A DNA stretch of 64,000 nt from Nocardioides marmoribigeumensis (lineage in GTDB: Bacteria; Actinomycetota; Actinomycetes; Propionibacteriales; Nocardioidaceae), in contig NZ_JAVDYG010000001.1 in the NCBI RefSeq assembly GCF_031458325.1, forward strand, positions 2,170,001-2,234,000, read 5' to 3'. Positions within the stretch are counted from its first letter, which is position 1; each line of letters starts with the position of its first letter. Below the pieces are notes generated by a model. That model worked only from the letters and a program-made list of their open reading frames with translations. It searched no databases and was not told the DNA's origin. A program made the position numbers and the translations under genes. Of the stretch, positions 1-8,685 are shown piece by piece.

Positions 1-351
1 GTGGATCTGCATCGCGCCGCCGTGGTTGCCGCCACTCGAGCGCCAGGTCTGCTGCAGCCGGCCCAGCACCTCGTGCCACTGGGCCGACTCGCGCAGCAGC
101 TGGCTGCCCTGCTGAGCCAGCGGCACCACGATCCGGTCGCTGGTCGCCGTGGGGTCGAGCGGGGTCCAGCGACGCGCCACCTCGTCGTACTGCAGGAGCC
201 CGAGGGCGACCAGCTCGTCACGGGCGACGGCGTGCTCGCTGCCGGGGGCGTACGCCGGGTCGTCGGCCTCGATCCAGCCGTGCTCGACGGCGGCGGTGTA
301 GACCTCGCCGCCGAGTCCGCTGAGCAGCTCGCGTCGGGCCCGGTCGGTCAC
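1..351 (-). CDS. Partial transcriptional regulator, LuxR/TrmB-like N-terminal part
   Basis: The left window edge cuts this gene; 117 codons are visible from a GTG start at 351. The visible part begins VTDRARRELL and reads as a winged-helix-like N-terminal segment (a helical stretch, then LVALGLLQYDEVARRWTPLDP) followed by a helical linker rich in Leu, Glu and Trp. This layout resembles actinobacterial LuxR-type regulators that carry a TrmB-like domain before a C-terminal LuxR helix-turn-helix, but the C-terminus lies outside the window, so the family call is an inference. It starts 18 bases after the aldolase stop in the same frame and direction, with no clear Shine-Dalgarno sequence, so it is probably the last gene of the meta-cleavage operon. 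Confidence 0.5.
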   Translation of the reverse strand, partial: MTDRARRELLSGLGGEVYTAAVEHGWIEADDPAYAPGSEHAVARDELVALGLLQYDEVARRWTPLDPTATSDRIVVPLAQQGSQLLRESAQWHEVLGRLQQTWRSSGGNHGGAMQIH

Positions 352-369
352 GGGGACCAGGGTGTCAGA

Positions 370-1380
370 TCACCCCGCGTCGCGGATCAGGTCGAGCGCG
401 ATGTCGACGATCATGTCCTCCTGGCCGCCGACCAGCCCGCGCCGTCCCACCTCGAGCAGCAGGGTGCGCGCGTCGACGCCGTACTCCTGGGCCGCTCGCT
501 CGGCGTGCCGCAGGAAGCTGGAGTAGACGCCGGCGTAGCCGAGCGTGAGCGTCTCGCGGTCGACCTGGACGGGCCGGTCGCGCAGCGGGCGCACGATGTC
601 GTCGGCGGCGTCCTGGAGGGCGAAGATGTCGCAGCGGTGCTTCCACCCGAGCAGGTCGGCGACGCCGATGAAGGGCTCGATCGGGGCGTTGCCGGCCCCC
701 GCACCCTGGCCGGCGAGCGAGGCGTCGACGCGGTAGACGCCCTCCTCGACGGCGGCGACCGAGTTGGCCACCGACAGCGAGAGGTTCTCGTGGGCGTGGA
801 TGCCGATCTGCGTGGACTCGTCGAGGACCTCGCGGTAGGCGCGGATCCGGTCGCGGACGTCGTTCATCAGCAGGCGGCCGCCGGAGTCGGTGACGTAGAC
901 GCAGTGGGCGCCGTAGGACTCCATGAGCTTGGCCTGCTGGGCCAGCTCCTTCGGCGGGTTCATGTGGCTCATCATCAGGAAGCCCGAGACGTCCATGCCG
1001 AGCTCGCGGGCCGCGTTGATGTGCTGCGCGGACACGTCGGCCTCGGTGCAGTGCGTCGCGATGCGCACCGACCGGACGCCGATGTCGTAGGCCCGCTTCA
1101 GCTCCTCGACCGTTCCGATGCCGGGCAGCAGGAGCGAGGTCAGGACGGCGTTCTCGATGTTCTCCGCGGCCGCCTCGAGCCACTCCCAGTCGGTGTGGCT
1201 GCCGGGGCCGTAGTTGACCGAGCCGCCGGCCAGCCCGTCGCCGTGCGCGACCTCGATCGCGTCGACACCGGCCTGGTCGAGCGCCTTGACGATGCGGCCG
1301 ACGTCCTCGGGGTCGATCCGGTGGCGGATCGCGTGCATCCCGTCACGCAGGGTGACGTCCTGGATGTAGAGCTCGGTCAT
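370..1380 (-). CDS. dmpG: 4-hydroxy-2-oxovalerate aldolase (DmpG/BphI/HsaF family)
   Basis: This 336-residue DRE-TIM metallolyase cleaves 4-hydroxy-2-oxoacids to pyruvate and an aldehyde, the last carbon-carbon cleavage of meta-cleavage pathways. The N-terminal [11 protein letters not shown] (residues 10-20) holds the Arg-Asp pair and the His expected in the active site, and HAHEN (195-199) supplies the metal-binding His-x-His. The length is normal for the family. The ATG overlaps the stop of the acetaldehyde dehydrogenase (ATGA at 1377-1380), which fits the known channelling complex of these two enzymes. The order hydratase-dehydrogenase-aldolase is that of hsaE-hsaG-hsaF in mycobacterial steroid breakdown, but the same trio serves phenol, biphenyl and phenylpropionate pathways, so the upstream substrate is open. 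Confidence 0.95.
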   Translation of the reverse strand: MTELYIQDVTLRDGMHAIRHRIDPEDVGRIVKALDQAGVDAIEVAHGDGLAGGSVNYGPGSHTDWEWLEAAAENIENAVLTSLLLPGIGTVEELKRAYDIGVRSVRIATHCTEADVSAQHINAARELGMDVSGFLMMSHMNPPKELAQQAKLMESYGAHCVYVTDSGGRLLMNDVRDRIRAYREVLDESTQIGIHAHENLSLSVANSVAAVEEGVYRVDASLAGQGAGAGNAPIEPFIGVADLLGWKHRCDIFALQDAADDIVRPLRDRPVQVDRETLTLGYAGVYSSFLRHAERAAQEYGVDARTLLLEVGRRGLVGGQEDMIVDIALDLIRDAG

Positions 1381-2345
1381 GCCTGGGCCTCCGGGTCCGT
1401 TCGTCCAGCTTGTCGAGACGCGATCTCCTCGGCCACCCGCAGCGCGGCCGAGGTCATGATGTCGAGGTTGCCGGCGTAGGCCGGGAGGTAGTGGGCGGCG
1501 CCCTCCACCTCGAGGAAGACCGTCACCTTGGTGGTGACCGCGGAGCGGTCGACGCCCTCGGGCAGCAGCGTGTGGACGGGCTCGTCCTCGCCGACCGGGG
1601 CGAACTGCACCTGCTGCTTGAGCCGGTAGCCCGGCACGTAGTCCTGCACCTGGGCGACCATCGCCTCCACCGACGCGGTGATCGCGTCGCGGTCGGCGTC
1701 GCCGACCAGGCAGAAGACGGTGTCGCGCATGATCAGCGGCGGGTCGGCGGGGTTGAGGATGATGATCGCCTTGCCGCGCCCGGCGCCACCGATGTCCTCG
1801 ATCGCCTTGGACGTGGTCTCGGTGAACTCGTCGATGTTGGCCCGCGTGCCCGGCCCCGCGCTGCGGGAGGAGATCGAGGCGACGATCTCGGCGTAGGGCA
1901 CGGGCGTGACCTGCGAGACCGCCGCGACCACCGGGATCGTGGCCTGCCCGCCGCAGGTGACCATGTTGACGTTGCTCGCGCCCGCGCCGAGGTGCTCGGT
2001 GAGGTTGACCGTCGGCACGACCATCGGACCGACCGCGGCGGGAGTCATGTCGACCAGCGTCTTGCCGTACGGCGCGAGCGCCTCGGCGTTGGCGAGGTGG
2101 GCCTTGGCCGAGGTGGCGTCGAAGACGATCGAGATCTCGTCGAACTCCGGCATCGCGATGAGGCCCTCGACGCCCTTGCTCGTCGTCGGGACGCCCATGC
2201 GGGTGGCGCGGGCGAGGCCGTCGGAGTCGGGGTCGATGCCGACCATCGCGGCCATCTCGAGCGACTCGGAGAGCCGGAGCACCTTGATCATCAGGTCGGT
2301 GCCGATGTTGCCGCTGCCGATGACGGCGACCTTGGTCTTGCTCAT
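1377..2345 (-). CDS. mhpF: Acetaldehyde dehydrogenase (acetylating)
   Basis: The 322-residue protein converts acetaldehyde, NAD+ and CoA to acetyl-CoA. [17 protein letters not shown] at the N-terminus is the Rossmann NAD-binding loop, and Cys131 in [14 protein letters not shown] is the expected catalytic thiol. The length matches the DmpF/BphJ/HsaG family. The start at 2345 is chosen because it overlaps the hydratase stop as ATGA and begins exactly at the Rossmann strand; in-frame extensions upstream read as antisense-like Arg-rich sequence. It would pass acetyl-CoA into central metabolism and work as a complex with the aldolase just downstream. Confidence 0.95.
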   Translation of the reverse strand: MSKTKVAVIGSGNIGTDLMIKVLRLSESLEMAAMVGIDPDSDGLARATRMGVPTTSKGVEGLIAMPEFDEISIVFDATSAKAHLANAEALAPYGKTLVDMTPAAVGPMVVPTVNLTEHLGAGASNVNMVTCGGQATIPVVAAVSQVTPVPYAEIVASISSRSAGPGTRANIDEFTETTSKAIEDIGGAGRGKAIIILNPADPPLIMRDTVFCLVGDADRDAITASVEAMVAQVQDYVPGYRLKQQVQFAPVGEDEPVHTLLPEGVDRSAVTTKVTVFLEVEGAAHYLPAYAGNLDIMTSAALRVAEEIASRQAGRTDPEAQA

Positions 2346-3151
2346 GAGTCCTCCTCGGACAGGGCGGAGAAACGGGCGGTCACGGTGCCGAGCGAGCTGA
2401 TCGTGGCCTCGAACGTCGAGCCGGGCGGGGCGGGGACCATCGGGCCCAGCGCCCCGGAGAGCACCACCTGGCCGGCCTCGAGCGGCTGGCCGTAGTCGCG
2501 GGCGGTGCGGGCGAGCCACGACAGCGCGAGCAGCGGGTCGCCGAGGCACATCGACCCGTCGCCGGCGCTGACCTGCTCGCCGTCCTGGGTCATCGTCATC
2601 TGCACCTCGACGGGCTCGAAGTCGGTGAGCGGGACCCGCTGGTCGCCGAGGACGTAGAGCCCGGAGGAGGCGTTGTCGGCGACGGTGTCGGTGATCCCGA
2701 TCCGCCAGTCGGCGATGCGGCTGTCGACGACCTCGATCGCGGCGACCGCGTAGTCGACCGCGGCCCGGCACTGCTCGACGTCGAGGTCGCCCTCGGCGAG
2801 CCCCTCCTTGAGCACGAACGCGACCTCGGCCTCGGCCTTGGGCTGGAGCAGCCGCTCGCTGGGCACCTCGTCGAGGCCGGTGACGTCCATGTCGTCGAAC
2901 AGCACCCCGAAGTCGGGCTGGTCGACGCCGAGCTGGGCCTGCACCGCGGGGTTGGTCAGGCCGGTCTTGCGGCCCACCACCCGCGTTCCGGCGGCGAGAC
3001 GGTGCTCGGTGAGGCGGTGCTGGACGGCGTACGCCGCGGCGATGTCGCTGTCGCCGAGGAGGTCACGGACCGGGGCACAGGCCTTCCGGGTCGCGGCCGC
3101 CTCCTCGAGGCGCTTGGCGGCCTCGTCGACGAGGTGGTCGGGGATGCTCAT
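2342..3151 (-). CDS. 2-keto-4-pentenoate hydratase (HsaE/MhpD family)
   Basis: The 269-residue fumarylacetoacetase-superfamily enzyme adds water to 2-oxopent-4-enoate-type products of ring-cleavage hydrolases, giving 4-hydroxy-2-oxoacids for the aldolase two genes downstream. Family signatures include [30 protein letters not shown] and the acidic metal-binding stretch [11 protein letters not shown]. Two ATGs lie close together (3163 and 3151); the second, [15 protein letters not shown], fits the usual N-terminus better, and neither has a strong ribosome site. It is the first enzyme gene of the minus-strand operon, about 50 bases after the IclR stop, and overlaps the next gene by four bases. 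Confidence 0.92.
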   Translation of the reverse strand: MSIPDHLVDEAAKRLEEAAATRKACAPVRDLLGDSDIAAAYAVQHRLTEHRLAAGTRVVGRKTGLTNPAVQAQLGVDQPDFGVLFDDMDVTGLDEVPSERLLQPKAEAEVAFVLKEGLAEGDLDVEQCRAAVDYAVAAIEVVDSRIADWRIGITDTVADNASSGLYVLGDQRVPLTDFEPVEVQMTMTQDGEQVSAGDGSMCLGDPLLALSWLARTARDYGQPLEAGQVVLSGALGPMVPAPPGSTFEATISSLGTVTARFSALSEEDS

Positions 3152-3202
3152 GGGCTCGAGCATGGGCGGTCGGCCCGGGCCCGGGGTAGCAGGATGTGCC
3201 GC

Positions 3203-3964
3203 TCAGTGGGATGGCCGGCGTGCCCAGGTGGCGGCGATGCCGGCTCCGGCCGCGCGGACGAGCCGGGCCGCCGCCTCCGGGCGGAAGCGGGTGACGGGTC
3301 CGGTGACGCTGACCGCGGCGACGGCGCAGTCGTCGGGGTCGAGGACGGGGGCCGAGACGCAGCAGAGGCCGACCTGGCTCTCCTCGCGCTCGAAGCCCAC
3401 CCCCTGCTCGCGGATCGCCTCGACCTGCCGGCGCAGGAGGCCGGGGGCGACGATCGTGCGGGGAGTGCGCCGGACCAGGCCGCCGGCGACCACCTGCTCG
3501 AGGAGGTGCGGCTCGGCGTACGCGAGGAGCACCTTGCCCACGGCGGTGCAGTAGAGCGGCATGCGACCGCCGACCCGCGACGGGCTCAGGGCCTGGCGGT
3601 GGCCGCCGAGCTTGGCGACGTAGACGACCTCGGTGCCGTCGCGGACGCCGAGGTGCACCGTCTCGTGCGTGCGCTCGTAGAGGTCCTCCATGAACGGGAT
3701 CGCGATCTCCATCAGCTGCCGCTCCACGCTGGCGCGCATGCCGAGCTCGAAGAGGCGACCGCCGAGGTGGTAGCCGTCGGTGCCCTTCTCCACCAGGCGC
3801 AGCTCCACCAGGTCGCCGAGCATGCGGTGGACCGTGCTCTTGGGCAGGCCCGTGCGCTCGACCAGCGTGGAGAGCGAGACGCGGTGGTCGGCCTGGAAGG
3901 CGTCCAGCAGCAGGACGGCGCGACCCAGGACCGAGTCGGGTGGTCCTGGGTCGCGAGACGTCAC
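3203..3964 (-). CDS. IclR-family transcriptional regulator
   Basis: The 253-residue protein has an N-terminal winged helix-turn-helix (SVLGRAVLLLDAF, then LVERTGLPKSTVHRMLGDL) and a C-terminal IclR effector-binding domain that begins near HETVHLGVRDGTEVVYVAKL. IclR proteins often control aromatic and steroid catabolic operons, and this one lies immediately upstream of the three meta-cleavage genes in the same direction, so it most likely regulates them in response to a pathway intermediate. A GTG start at 3964 is preferred: the longer frame reaching 4051 would run into the CHAP gene and adds a Pro/Arg-rich stretch with no domain. Confidence 0.9.
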   Translation of the reverse strand: MTSRDPGPPDSVLGRAVLLLDAFQADHRVSLSTLVERTGLPKSTVHRMLGDLVELRLVEKGTDGYHLGGRLFELGMRASVERQLMEIAIPFMEDLYERTHETVHLGVRDGTEVVYVAKLGGHRQALSPSRVGGRMPLYCTAVGKVLLAYAEPHLLEQVVAGGLVRRTPRTIVAPGLLRRQVEAIREQGVGFEREESQVGLCCVSAPVLDPDDCAVAAVSVTGPVTRFRPEAAARLVRAAGAGIAATWARRPSH

Positions 3965-4004
3965 CGCGCCATTCTGGCGCTGCGGGGCCGGGAGCGGGCG
4001 GGGG

Positions 4005-5594
4005 TCAGCGGAAGTACGCCCGGCGGGAGACGGCCCGGTTGATCGACTCACCCGTGGGGGCGAAGTAGAACCACAGCGTGCGGTGGCCCCGCGGCATCCC
4101 GGTGACCCGGATCCGCACGTGCCCCTCGCGCATCAGGCCGGTCGCGCGGACCCGGCCGCCGTTGCGCACGACCACGCGGGTCGGCTCGGAGAGCCGCTGG
4201 CCGGCGACCTTGGCGGTGATGTCGAACAGCACCCCGCGGCGCAGCCGCGTCTTGTGGGTCTCCAGGCGGAGGATGCCGCGGATGTAGCGTCCGCGCGTCT
4301 CGTCGACCATCGGGCGGTAGCCGGGGCGCGTCCAGGTCACGCGGGCCGAGATGTGCCGCCTGACGTCCCGTCGGGTGAGGGCGTACGTCGTGGCGTTCGC
4401 GCCGGCGACCGGCTGGCCGTCCCGCAGCCACGTGATGTGGCGGGTCGCCTGCTGCCTGACCGCGCCGGGGGTCACCTGCAGCACCTGGCGCTGGATGTTG
4501 TGGCCGGTGACGGTGCTGCGCCGGGTCAGGGTGAGCGGGGCCCGGTTGACCGCGCTGGTGGTGAAGGTGCGCGTGACGGGGGCGTAGCCGTAGCGGCGGG
4601 CCGTGACCACCACGGAGATCCGGTGGCCGGCGTGGCGCGAGGTGAGCGGGAAGCGGTTGCCGGTCGCGCCCTCCACGTCCTTGCCGTCGACCTGCCACTG
4701 GGTGGTGACGCGGCCGGGCCTGGGGCTCCAGCGACCGGTCGTGACCGACATCGTGCGGTTGACCTCGGCGCTCCCGCTGAGGTCGGGGGCCTGGGTCGCG
4801 GTGAGCTGGCCGGGCAGGACGCGGGCGGTCTTCTGGGAGGCGGCCCGGGTCGTCGGGTAGCCGTAGCGGCCGGCCGACACGATCACCTGCACCTGGCGGT
4901 CGAGCATCCGCGGGGTGACCCGCAGCGTCGACCGCGTGGCGGCCGGGAGCACCTTGCCGCCCATCTTCCACGTGTAGGAGATCCTCGAGGGCGACGGCGT
5001 CCAGGAGCCGCTGGAGGCCCGCAGCGTGCTGCCGACCTTGACCGCGCCGAACACCTGCGGGGCGGCCTGGCTGTCCATGCGGCGGTCGTTGAAGTGGATG
5101 AAGCCGGCCGGCCAGCGGTCGTCCCGGGTCACGCGGGCCCAGGAGAAGTCACCGCCCCAGCTGTCCTGGCTGATGATGATCTCCGAGGAGGAGATCACCT
5201 TCTCCACGTAAGCCACGTGCCCGGGGCTGCCGTCGTTCCACCAGGCGATGGCACCGACGCGCGGGGTGTCGTCGGTGATGCTCGACATGTGCTGGCCCCA
5301 GTAGATCGCGTTGCCGCCGCCGCTCCAGGGGCGCGAGTCGCCCATCCCGCTCCTGATCATGCGGTAGGCGGCGTAGTTGGTGCAGTTGTGCCCCGGGTAC
5401 ATCCGCCAGTAGCTGCGGTCGTTGGCCAGCCCGTAGCCCGAGGCGGTCATCCCCCGGTCCGAGCACGCCTTGTAGCCGTCGCACAGGTGCGTCCCGGCCG
5501 CGAGGGCGGGTGCTCCGGTGCCGACGACGGCGGTGGTCACGAGCGCGACGGACGCTGCTCTGAGGGCCGACTTGAGGGTGTGGTGTGCGGTCAC
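4005..5594 (-). CDS. Secreted CHAP-domain protein with three Ig-like repeats
   Basis: From a GTG at 5594 the protein has 529 residues. Residues 1-34 are a signal peptide (LRAASVALVTTAVVGTGAPALAA). A CHAP amidase/endopeptidase domain follows, with Cys71 in HNCTNYAAYR and His126 in PGHVAYVE as the expected catalytic pair. Three related beta-sandwich repeats come next, each with a pattern like VGxTLxxSxGxWxPxPxxxxxxWxxxGxxVxGAT and ending RYGY or PGYRP; the tail is another beta-rich domain. It probably cuts or remodels peptidoglycan outside the cell. A frame open to 5705 would add a His/Tyr/Lys-rich, AT-richer stretch with no secretion signal, so that stretch is read as leader rather than coding. 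Confidence 0.85.
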   Translation of the reverse strand: MTAHHTLKSALRAASVALVTTAVVGTGAPALAAGTHLCDGYKACSDRGMTASGYGLANDRSYWRMYPGHNCTNYAAYRMIRSGMGDSRPWSGGGNAIYWGQHMSSITDDTPRVGAIAWWNDGSPGHVAYVEKVISSSEIIISQDSWGGDFSWARVTRDDRWPAGFIHFNDRRMDSQAAPQVFGAVKVGSTLRASSGSWTPSPSRISYTWKMGGKVLPAATRSTLRVTPRMLDRQVQVIVSAGRYGYPTTRAASQKTARVLPGQLTATQAPDLSGSAEVNRTMSVTTGRWSPRPGRVTTQWQVDGKDVEGATGNRFPLTSRHAGHRISVVVTARRYGYAPVTRTFTTSAVNRAPLTLTRRSTVTGHNIQRQVLQVTPGAVRQQATRHITWLRDGQPVAGANATTYALTRRDVRRHISARVTWTRPGYRPMVDETRGRYIRGILRLETHKTRLRRGVLFDITAKVAGQRLSEPTRVVVRNGGRVRATGLMREGHVRIRVTGMPRGHRTLWFYFAPTGESINRAVSRRAYFR

Positions 5595-5705
5595 TGGCGT
5601 TACTTTGGTGCACTTGTGTGACTGGTGTGAATACTTTTTCTGAAACACACCGTTGTAATTCACGAGGCACGCGGGGTGCGTGTGGTAGAGACCCGGATTT
5701 CTCAC
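5595..5705 (-). promoter_or_regulatory. AT-richer leader upstream of the CHAP gene
   Basis: This stretch is clearly richer in A and T than its surroundings and separates the CHAP gene from the divergent tRNA-Arg. It is open in the CHAP frame but encodes no signal peptide and uses codons rare in the window. It is therefore read as the promoter and 5' leader of the secreted protein. No exact -10 box is assigned. Confidence 0.35.
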
Positions 5706-5806
5706 CCCCTCGGGCGACTCCGGTGGACGGTCGGGGGAGCAGCCCTCCCGATTTCAGGTGGACCCGGCCCGTCCGCTATCCTCGACCGGTCCCCGCGAGG
5801 GGACGG

Positions 5807-5879
5807 GCGCCCGTAGCTCAACGGATAGAGCATCTGACTACGGATCAGAAGGTTAGGGGTTCGAATCCCTTCGGGCGCG
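5807..5879 (+). tRNA. tRNA-Arg (anticodon ACG)
   Basis: A complete cloverleaf can be folded by eye. The acceptor arms are GCGCCCG (5807-5813) and CGGGCGC (5872-5878) with discriminator G5879. The D arm is GCTC...GAGC, the anticodon stem is TCTGA/TCAGA with loop CTACGGA and anticodon ACG at 5840-5842, and the T arm is AGGGG-TTCGAAT-CCCTT. The 3' CCA is not encoded, as is common in actinobacteria. A strong terminator follows 29 bases downstream. Confidence 0.97.
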
Positions 5880-5885
5880 CGGTGT

Positions 5886-5901
5886 GATCTCTCGAGAGAT
5901 C
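5886..5901. repeat. Perfect 16-bp palindrome GATCTCTCGAGAGATC
   Basis: A perfect self-complementary 16-mer lies directly between the tRNA 3' end and its terminator. It could be a protein-binding site or a small hairpin in tRNA-trailer processing; nothing in the sequence decides between these. Confidence 0.6.
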
Positions 5902-5907
5902 CCGGAC

Positions 5908-5947
5908 AGTCCGGACCCCTGGGTGGGTCCGGACTTGTTGTTTTTGT
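5908..5947 (+). terminator. Rho-independent terminator after tRNA-Arg
   Basis: Arms AGTCCGGACCC (5908-5918) and GGGTCCGGACT (5925-5935) are perfect complements around a six-base loop, followed by TGTTGTTTTTG. This is a classical terminator for the tRNA transcript. Confidence 0.88.
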
Positions 5948-6010
5948 CGGGGTCCGGGTGGCCGGCCGACGGGTTGGCGCACGTCGGTGTGTCGTGCGGT
6001 AGGAAGCAGC

Positions 6011-6915
6011 ATGACCACGGTGGAGACGGTGCTGGGTGAGGTCCCGACGAGCTCGTTGGGGCGGGTGCTCATGCACGAGCACGTCTTCTGCGACACCAGC
6101 CTCGAATACCGGGGCGACGGGCTGCTGCACGACGTGCGCCTCGCGACCGAGGAGCTGGCGCCCCTGGCGTCGGAGCCGACCACCGTCGTCGACCTGTCCA
6201 CCCAGGAGATCGGACGTCGGCCGAAGGACCTGCGCGAGGTCTCGCGCGCCACGGGGGTGCACATCGTGATGGGGTGCGGCCACTACCGCGATCCCTACCT
6301 CGACCGCGCCACCTTCGACCGCAGCTCCGTGCCCGAGCTCACGGAGCGGCTGGTGCGTGAGATCCAGGAAGGAGTGGACGGCGTCCGCCCCGGGATCATC
6401 GGCGAGATCGGGGCCGACCGGGGGTTCGTGTCGGCGGCTGAGGAGCGGTCCCTCCGGGCGGCCGCTCGCGCGCAGGCACGGACCGGGCTGACCATCAGCA
6501 CCCACTCCGCTCGCTGGCCCGTCGCACGGGCCCAGCTGGAGATCCTGCGCGAGGAAGGTGCCGACCCGACCAGGGTCGTCGTCGGTCACCTCGACACCGT
6601 CCCCGATCCGGCCCTGCACCTCGAGGTCGCGCAGGCGGGGTCATTCGTGGAGCTGGACTCCGTCGGTACGACGAGCGCCTACCAGGACGGCCGGATCGTG
6701 GAGTACGTCCTGGCCCTGGTCCGGGCCGGCCACCTCGACCGGGTGCTGCTGTCCCAGGACGTCTCCTCGGCTCGCACCTCCGAGCGCACGGCGGACACGG
6801 CTACGGCCATCTCTTCTCGTCGTTCGTGCCGCGGCTCGTGCGTGCCGGCCTCGACCCCGCGGAGGTCGATCGGATCCTCGTCGACAATCCTGCGCGAGCG
6901 CTCGCCCGAGCGTGA
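6011..6915 (+). pseudogene. Phosphotriesterase-family metal hydrolase, frameshifted near the C-terminus
   Basis: The gene starts at ATG 6011 behind AGGAAG and reads as a phosphotriesterase/lactonase homologue. LGRVLMHEHVF carries the first His-x-His metal pair, GEIGADRGF the next segment, then ISTHS, VVVGHLDT and LLSQDV. After LLSQDV the frame breaks. In the +1 frame, the canonical end GSHLRAHGGHGYGHLF...VDNPARALARA continues to TGA at 6913-6915. The break lies at about 6764-6772 in GTCTCCTCGGCTCGC and would be healed by one extra G in the GG run. The family includes lactonases and N-acyl hydrolases. It may be a real recent mutation or a sequencing slip; either way a full-length frame exists in two parts. 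It is convergent with the TetR gene. Confidence 0.82.
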
Positions 6916-6917
6916 CC

Positions 6918-7556
6918 TCACGCCGGCTTGGACGGCGGCTCGGCGTCCAGGGAGCGACAGACGAGGTCCGCGTGCACGTCGGCCACCTCCTGCAAGGACA
7001 ACCGGCCGCGGGGGCGGTACCACGACGCCACTCCCGTGCACTGCACGAGGATGGCGTTCGTGGCCACGCTGACGTCGGCGCAACGGAAGGCGCCGCGCGC
7101 GCAGCCGTCCTCGATCGTCTCGCGGAACAACCGCTGATACCGGTCTCGGCCCGCGACGATCTGTCGTCGCGAGGCCGGCGACAGCGCCCGGATCTCGGTG
7201 TCGGAGATCAACGCCTCCTTGCGGTGCTGGACGTGGAGGGTCACGTGGGCGCGGACCATGGCCGCGAGCCTGTCCAACGGGGCGGAGTGCGCCTCGTGGG
7301 CGGCCACCGCGGCTGCCGTGAGCGCGTCCTGGAAGCCCTGCATCACGGTGAGCAGCATCGTCTCCTTGCTGCTGAACCAGTGATAGACCGACGCGGGCTG
7401 GATCTGGGCCCGTGCTGCGATCTCGCGCATCGAGGTCGCGTGGTAGCCCTGCTCGAAGAAGCAGCTCACCGCGCCCGTGAGGATCCGTCGCGCCGTGCCT
7501 CCGTCGGGTCCGTGCGGCATGTCAGACATCCAAGCAGCCGGCTTGGTCCGGGTCAC
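6918..7556 (-). CDS. TetR-family regulator, probably of the kdd/hbd-like cluster
   Basis: The 212-residue protein has a typical TetR helix-turn-helix at about residues 20-65 (RILTGAVSCFFEQGYHATSMREIAARA, then SVYHWFSSKETML) and a helical ligand domain. The GTG start at 7556 overlaps the kdd stop as GTGA, so it is translated from the kdd transcript; ATG 7529 is an alternative start. Related TetR proteins often sense acyl-CoA or amino-acid-derived compounds. The palindrome at 8632-8647, over the kdd promoter, is the obvious candidate operator and would make the circuit autoregulatory. Confidence 0.9.
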   Translation of the reverse strand: MTRTKPAAWMSDMPHGPDGGTARRILTGAVSCFFEQGYHATSMREIAARAQIQPASVYHWFSSKETMLLTVMQGFQDALTAAAVAAHEAHSAPLDRLAAMVRAHVTLHVQHRKEALISDTEIRALSPASRRQIVAGRDRYQRLFRETIEDGCARGAFRCADVSVATNAILVQCTGVASWYRPRGRLSLQEVADVHADLVCRSLDAEPPSKPA

Positions 7557-8623
7557 TGAGGACCGGCCAACAGGATGGTGAGCTCAGGGCGACGACGCAG
7601 CATGTCGGTGACCAGGTCCGGGGCGCCGGGCAGGAACCCGGTGGCGATCGTCAGGCGACAGGTGCTGCTCAGCGACTCAGCGATGAGCGCCGCGGCCGGG
7701 AAGGACGTCGCCATCGAGAAGAACAGCACCTCACCGTCGTCGCGGCAGCTGAGGATCGCGCCACCCTCGCAACCCGGCACGTTGGCGCAGGCGAGCACCA
7801 GGTCGGCCTGCTCCCCTCCGAAGGCCGACCGGACCGCGGTCATCGTGGCGACCGGATCGGTGCAGTCGACGGCGAGGACCGCGTCCGCCCCGGCCTCCCG
7901 CGCCACCGTGACGGTCTCCGGGGGCCAGCAGAGACCCAGCACCCGACCCTCCTCCCCGAGGCGGGAGCGCAGCGCGGCGACGGACAGGAGACCGGCCTTG
8001 CCGCCGGCGCCGATCACCGCCACGCGCATGCCGGGGCGCGCCACCGCGTCGGCCCAGGCCGGCGCCCCGACGACGTCCATGGCGGACAGGAACGCGTCAC
8101 GGTCCAGGTCGTCCGGCACGTGCGCCCACGCGGCGGCGGCGCTCAGCACGGCGTGTCCCCGTACGCCGACGTGCGGCGAGGCCGGGTCCAGGGAGGTGAC
8201 GGCCGTGAGCTCCAGGGGCGTGCAGGTCAACGAGACCAAGGAGCACAGCAGCGTCCCGGGCGCGGGCTCGCTGCGCCCGGCCCCGAGGGCCGCGACCGTG
8301 CCGATGAGCATGCCGCCCGACCCGGTCACCGGATTGTGCAGCTTCCCTCGCCTGCGGACCAGCTCCAGCAGGTGCTCCGCGATGCGTTCGGCGTCGTCCC
8401 CGCACTCGTTCCGCAGCTGTGACCACGACGCGCTGTCCACGTTGAGCGCATGGACGTCGACGACCACCTCGCCTGGCGCCGGGTCGGCCGAGGTCTCCAG
8501 CCGCTCTGCCTCGTACGGAAGGGCGTGCGGTGGTCCGACCACGCGGTTCAGCCCCAGGTGGACCCACGCCTCGCGACCGGTTCGTCGGGGGTGCTTCCCC
8601 GCAGTGCCAGCTTGTGCCATCAT
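7553..8623 (-). CDS. kdd: L-erythro-3,5-diaminohexanoate dehydrogenase-like (Kdd)
   Basis: This 356-residue zinc-alcohol-dehydrogenase-like oxidoreductase carries the signature I associate with Kdd of lysine fermentation: RGKLHNPVTGSGGMLIG at residues 92-108, after LNVDSASW. A Rossmann loop VAVIGAGGKAG lies at about 201-211. Kdd oxidatively deaminates 3,5-diaminohexanoate to 3-keto-5-aminohexanoate with NAD(P)+. The assignment is strengthened by kal and kce homologues within 8 kb. Two ATGs are adjacent (8623, 8620); the first is favoured because a TAGGCT -10 box ends six bases before it, suggesting a leaderless mRNA. It is divergent from the hydroxyacyl-CoA dehydrogenase and co-transcribed with tetR. 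Confidence 0.85.
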   Translation of the reverse strand: MMAQAGTAGKHPRRTGREAWVHLGLNRVVGPPHALPYEAERLETSADPAPGEVVVDVHALNVDSASWSQLRNECGDDAERIAEHLLELVRRRGKLHNPVTGSGGMLIGTVAALGAGRSEPAPGTLLCSLVSLTCTPLELTAVTSLDPASPHVGVRGHAVLSAAAAWAHVPDDLDRDAFLSAMDVVGAPAWADAVARPGMRVAVIGAGGKAGLLSVAALRSRLGEEGRVLGLCWPPETVTVAREAGADAVLAVDCTDPVATMTAVRSAFGGEQADLVLACANVPGCEGGAILSCRDDGEVLFFSMATSFPAAALIAESLSSTCRLTIATGFLPGAPDLVTDMLRRRPELTILLAGPQ

Positions 8624-8647
8624 CCCCGTAGCCTAACGATCGTTCGG
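8624..8647. promoter_or_regulatory. Divergent kdd / hbd-like promoter with TetR-type palindrome
   Basis: CCTAACGATCGTTCGG (8632-8647) is an inverted repeat with one mismatched pair and the perfect core AACGATCGTT. On the minus strand the -10 box TAGGCT (8630-8635) overlaps it and lies six bases from the kdd ATG, so a bound repressor would block kdd directly. The site is 39 bases from the plus-strand start of the hydroxyacyl-CoA dehydrogenase and could control both directions. The link to the TetR at 6918-7556 is an inference from position. Confidence 0.65.
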
Positions 8648-8685
8648 CAGGCTGCCTAGAGCGGCGGAGAGGAGATCCGGGCACG

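Noticed and set aside
5595-5705. A longer CHAP protein starting at 5705
   Set aside because: The added residues have no signal peptide and use codons atypical of the window; the GTG at 5594 gives a perfect secretion signal.
5807-5879. tRNA-Arg as an integration site for an island starting with the phosphotriesterase-like gene
   Set aside because: No second copy of the tRNA 3' end and no integrase or transposase was seen between 5880 and 18300, and codon use does not change.
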